NCBI GenBank assembly: GCA_023389575.1
Contig: JAEWEG010000037.1
Location: 94,214-158,213 of the forward strand
From: Chloroflexota bacterium
GTDB lineage: Bacteria; Chloroflexota; Chloroflexia; Thermomicrobiales; UBA6265
Direction: 5' to 3'
DNA length: 64,000 nucleotides
Each line of letters opens with the position of its first letter. Position 1 is the first letter of the stretch. Shown here one piece after another: positions 61,639-64,000 of the stretch. The translations under genes and the position numbers were made by a program. Below the pieces are notes generated by a model. That model saw only the letters and a program-made list of their open reading frames with translations, did not search any database and was not told the origin of the DNA.

Positions 61639-64000
61639 ATGACCGGGAGAACACCCCGCTTCGCCTTCGTCACCGCTCTCCTGGTCCTGATCGGCATTAT
61701 GATCTCGCTGGCGCCGTCCGATGCCGCCGCCCACGCGACGCTCGACACAACCGACCCACCCATCGACGGCCTTGTCGTCACCTCGCCTGAAACCATCACG
61801 ATGTCGTTCACCGAGGATGTCGCCACCTCACCGGCGCCCGTCATCACGCTCCTCGACGCCGAAGGAACCGCCATCCCTGACGAGAGCGTGACCATCGCGC
61901 CAGCCGAGGGCGACCCACGCACGCTGATTGTGACCATCCCCGAACTCGACCGCGGGGCGTGGACCGTCTCGTGGACCGTGACCTCCGCCACCGATGGCCA
62001 CACCCTCAGCGGCGCCTGGGCATTCCGGGTTGGCGGTGGCCTTCCGCCCGGACTCGCCACCACCGCCGACGAGTCGCCTCCCGCGTGGGCCGTCGCCCTT
62101 CGCTGGCTGACCTTCCTCGGCGCGTCGAGCGCCGCTGGGATCCTGCTCTTCCCCTATCTCTTCGCTCGATACCGCGATGGCTCGGAGCAAACAGAGGACG
62201 AACAGCAAGACACGCCACCGGAGCGCAACGTTGACGAGGTTGCCTCGCGCACCCTCTCGCGCCACGCGGTGACCGTCGCCCTTGGGTCCGTCATCGTCGC
62301 GCTTTTCGCGACACTCGCCGAACCCGTGATGCTCTGGCTCATGGATCGCTCCATCAGCCTCGGCGACCACTTCGGCTCCCTTCCAGACGCCTGGCTCTGG
62401 CGGCCCGCCGCCCTGATTCCGGCGGCGCTCCTCATCGCGACCCTGCTCCTCGTTCCGAAACTGCGGACGATGCCGCTGGCGGCAATGGCGGCCCTGATCT
62501 CGCTCGCCTCGATCCTCGGACTTGTGCTGACCAGTCATGCCGCCGGTCGTGAAGACTACCGGCTGCTCGCCGTCACCTCGAACCTCCTCCACCAGTGGTC
62601 CGTCGCGCTTTGGACCGGTGGACTCGTCGCCTTCATCCTGTGGTCCCTGGATCGATCAGGATCGCCGGCTCGACCCGCCCTCAGGATCAAACTCGTCTCG
62701 ACCACGGCGTTGATCCTGTTCGTCATCGCCGTCATCACTGGGGCCGTCAACACCGGGTTCATCTTCCCCATCGTTGGCGACATCCAGGAAGACGGCCTGA
62801 GCGTCGATGCCTTCAACGAGCTCTGGAACTCCCGGTACGGCATCACGCTGCTGATCAAGATCGCGCTCCTGGTGATCCCGTTCGCGCTCGCCATCTACCA
62901 CCGGAATCGCGTCGCCGGCATCGTCCGGGCCGCCGGAAACTTTGTCACCAGCCTTACTGGAGCCATCCGACAGACCCTGCGGTGGGAACTCGCCGCCGTA
63001 GTCCTCGTCATCGCCGGCGGCTCGACCATCGCCCTCTCGACGCCTCCCACTAGCGTGGAAAACGAAGCCGAGTCGATCACCCTCGTCGCCGCCACCACAC
63101 CCCAGCCGGAACCAGATTCCCTGCTTGCTCATCTCACCATCGATCCGGCCCAGGCTGGTGACAACGAACTCACGGTTCGCGTGACGGACTGGAACGGCAC
63201 GCCCATTCCCACCGACCCAGCGCCTCGGGTGACGCTGACCTTCACCAGCCTCGACCACGGCACGAGCAACCCGGGTGTCGCCCTCGATCCGGTACCCGAC
63301 GCACCAGCGACCTTCACCACCACGGGCCTCAATCTCAGCCTCGAAGGCTGGTGGGACATCACCGCCAGCATCTCCCGCTCGGGCCAGCAGAACGCCTCGG
63401 CCCACTTCTACGTCCTGCTGCCCGATCCCAACACGCAGGGTTTCGACGCCCCGCCCTCCCCGGAATCCGATCCCGAAGCTGAAGCCCTCTTCAACGAGGC
63501 GTACGCCCGCATGCTCTCCTGGCGAAGCGTGCGCTGGTCCGAGCACATCGGCTCTGGCAGCGACGTGCTCGTCATCGGCAATTTCGCGGTGATCGACGGT
63601 GGAGACACCGCTCCCAATGCCTACACCCTCGACGTGGTGTACAGCGGCAGCTTCGCCCCGACCTCATCCGGAGCGGCCCCACCGCCGCCCACCTTCGACA
63701 CCCGGAGTTCCGTCACCATCGGCGAACAAGGGTGGCTCCGAACCACCGGTGGCGAGTGGCTGGAGGAACCTCCGACCAGATTCTCCACGCCCGCCGAGTG
63801 GGACAACATGTATGCCGGGTCCACCAATTTTCGGCTCGGCACGACACAGGACGTGAACGGCATCGAAGCCCAGGTCATCACGTTCTACCTGCCCGAGCAG
63901 GTCTCCCAGTCCGAGGCGTGGTTCACCTGGTGGATCGATCCATCCACCGGCGATGTCCTCCAGATCGCCATGATCGCCCGCCTGCACTACATGACCTGGA
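61639..64000 (+). CDS. CopC-CopD fusion with YtkA-like and LolA-like C-terminal domains, 3' end missing
   Basis: The frame runs from the ATG at 61639 to the window end without a stop (787 codons visible). A signal peptide (1-31, SDAAAHATL) puts His32 first in the mature protein, as in CopC, whose other Cu ligands match SATDGH (D119, H121). A CopD-like part with about eight helices follows (155-470), with SHAAG (H300) and LLHQWSVALWTGG (H318). Residues about 494-600 look YtkA-like; from about 615 (SRSVRWSEHIG, GIEAQVITFYLP, WIDPSTGDVLQIAM) a LolA/LppX-like fold is likely. It probably handles copper at the membrane. The C-terminal assignments are tentative. Confidence 0.85.
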   Translation, partial: MTGRTPRFAFVTALLVLIGIMISLAPSDAAAHATLDTTDPPIDGLVVTSPETITMSFTEDVATSPAPVITLLDAEGTAIPDESVTIAPAEGDPRTLIVTIPELDRGAWTVSWTVTSATDGHTLSGAWAFRVGGGLPPGLATTADESPPAWAVALRWLTFLGASSAAGILLFPYLFARYRDGSEQTEDEQQDTPPERNVDEVASRTLSRHAVTVALGSVIVALFATLAEPVMLWLMDRSISLGDHFGSLPDAWLWRPAALIPAALLIATLLLVPKLRTMPLAAMAALISLASILGLVLTSHAAGREDYRLLAVTSNLLHQWSVALWTGGLVAFILWSLDRSGSPARPALRIKLVSTTALILFVIAVITGAVNTGFIFPIVGDIQEDGLSVDAFNELWNSRYGITLLIKIALLVIPFALAIYHRNRVAGIVRAAGNFVTSLTGAIRQTLRWELAAVVLVIAGGSTIALSTPPTSVENEAESITLVAATTPQPEPDSLLAHLTIDPAQAGDNELTVRVTDWNGTPIPTDPAPRVTLTFTSLDHGTSNPGVALDPVPDAPATFTTTGLNLSLEGWWDITASISRSGQQNASAHFYVLLPDPNTQGFDAPPSPESDPEAEALFNEAYARMLSWRSVRWSEHIGSGSDVLVIGNFAVIDGGDTAPNAYTLDVVYSGSFAPTSSGAAPPPPTFDTRSSVTIGEQGWLRTTGGEWLEEPPTRFSTPAEWDNMYAGSTNFRLGTTQDVNGIEAQVITFYLPEQVSQSEAWFTWWIDPSTGDVLQIAMIARLHYMTW

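Overview
The window is a GC-rich bacterial chromosome segment, densely coded on both strands. Several secreted solute-binding proteins begin with twin-arginine signals (SRRxxLxx) followed by AQDATP-like linkers. Together with a single-chain AccD-AccA carboxyltransferase and a LLM-class (F420-type) oxidoreductase, this style suggests an uncultured member of Chloroflexota, probably Thermomicrobiales-like. That placement is inference from protein style; there is no rRNA gene in the window. No tRNA, CRISPR array, insertion sequence or phage gene was seen.

Layout. 1-2.9 kb: the tail of a sugar-phosphate isomerase, an unknown protein, inorganic pyrophosphatase and a DUF1684 protein. 3-9.3 kb: an unknown small protein, a GH38-type alpha-mannosidase, and a convergent lipoprotein/DUF4432/SDR operon. 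9.4-16.8 kb: LOG-family protein, Lon protease, and a leftward operon of ABC ATPase, amidohydrolase, 2H phosphoesterase and glutamate racemase. 17-33.2 kb: three family-1 sugar ABC importers (binding protein plus two permeases each, no ATPase), with a second GH38 alpha-mannosidase and RecJ between the first two. 33.4-38.9 kb: PNPOx-like protein, a membrane-anchored unknown, an L,D-transpeptidase with SH3-like repeats, a LLM-class oxidoreductase and a YugP-like zinc protease. 39-46 kb: polyprenyl synthase, a phosphoribosyltransferase overlapping recX, an MBL-fold protein, CTP synthase, and convergent purK-purE. 46-54 kb: IolE-like isomerase, YtxH protein, a tandem-repeat (beta-solenoid-like) membrane protein, GDPD, DJ-1/PfpI protein, homoserine dehydrogenase, AccDA and gamma-glutamyltransferase. 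54.3-57 kb: two tandem secreted paralogues of unknown function. 57-64 kb: pterin dehydratase, a peptide-type ABC binding protein with DppB/DppC permeases, and a CopC-CopD-YtkA-LolA-like fusion that runs off the right edge.

How it works together. The two alpha-mannosidases, three sugar importers, the mutarotase-like protein, SDR and two TIM-barrel isomerases suggest uptake and breakdown of mannose-containing or mixed oligosaccharides. The importers carry no ATP-binding subunit, so they probably share one encoded elsewhere. Two of them have a hairpin between the binding-protein gene and the permease genes, and the third gives the binding protein its own promoter. Many convergent gene pairs are separated by near-perfect hairpins acting as bidirectional terminators. 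Several promoters are of the extended -10 type (TGn before the hexamer). The features most worth follow-up are the 15-residue repeat protein (about 47.1-47.8 kb), the CopC-CopD fusion at the right edge, the tandem CMESRTGC-tailed secreted paralogues, and the promoter/operator cluster at about 28.1 kb.
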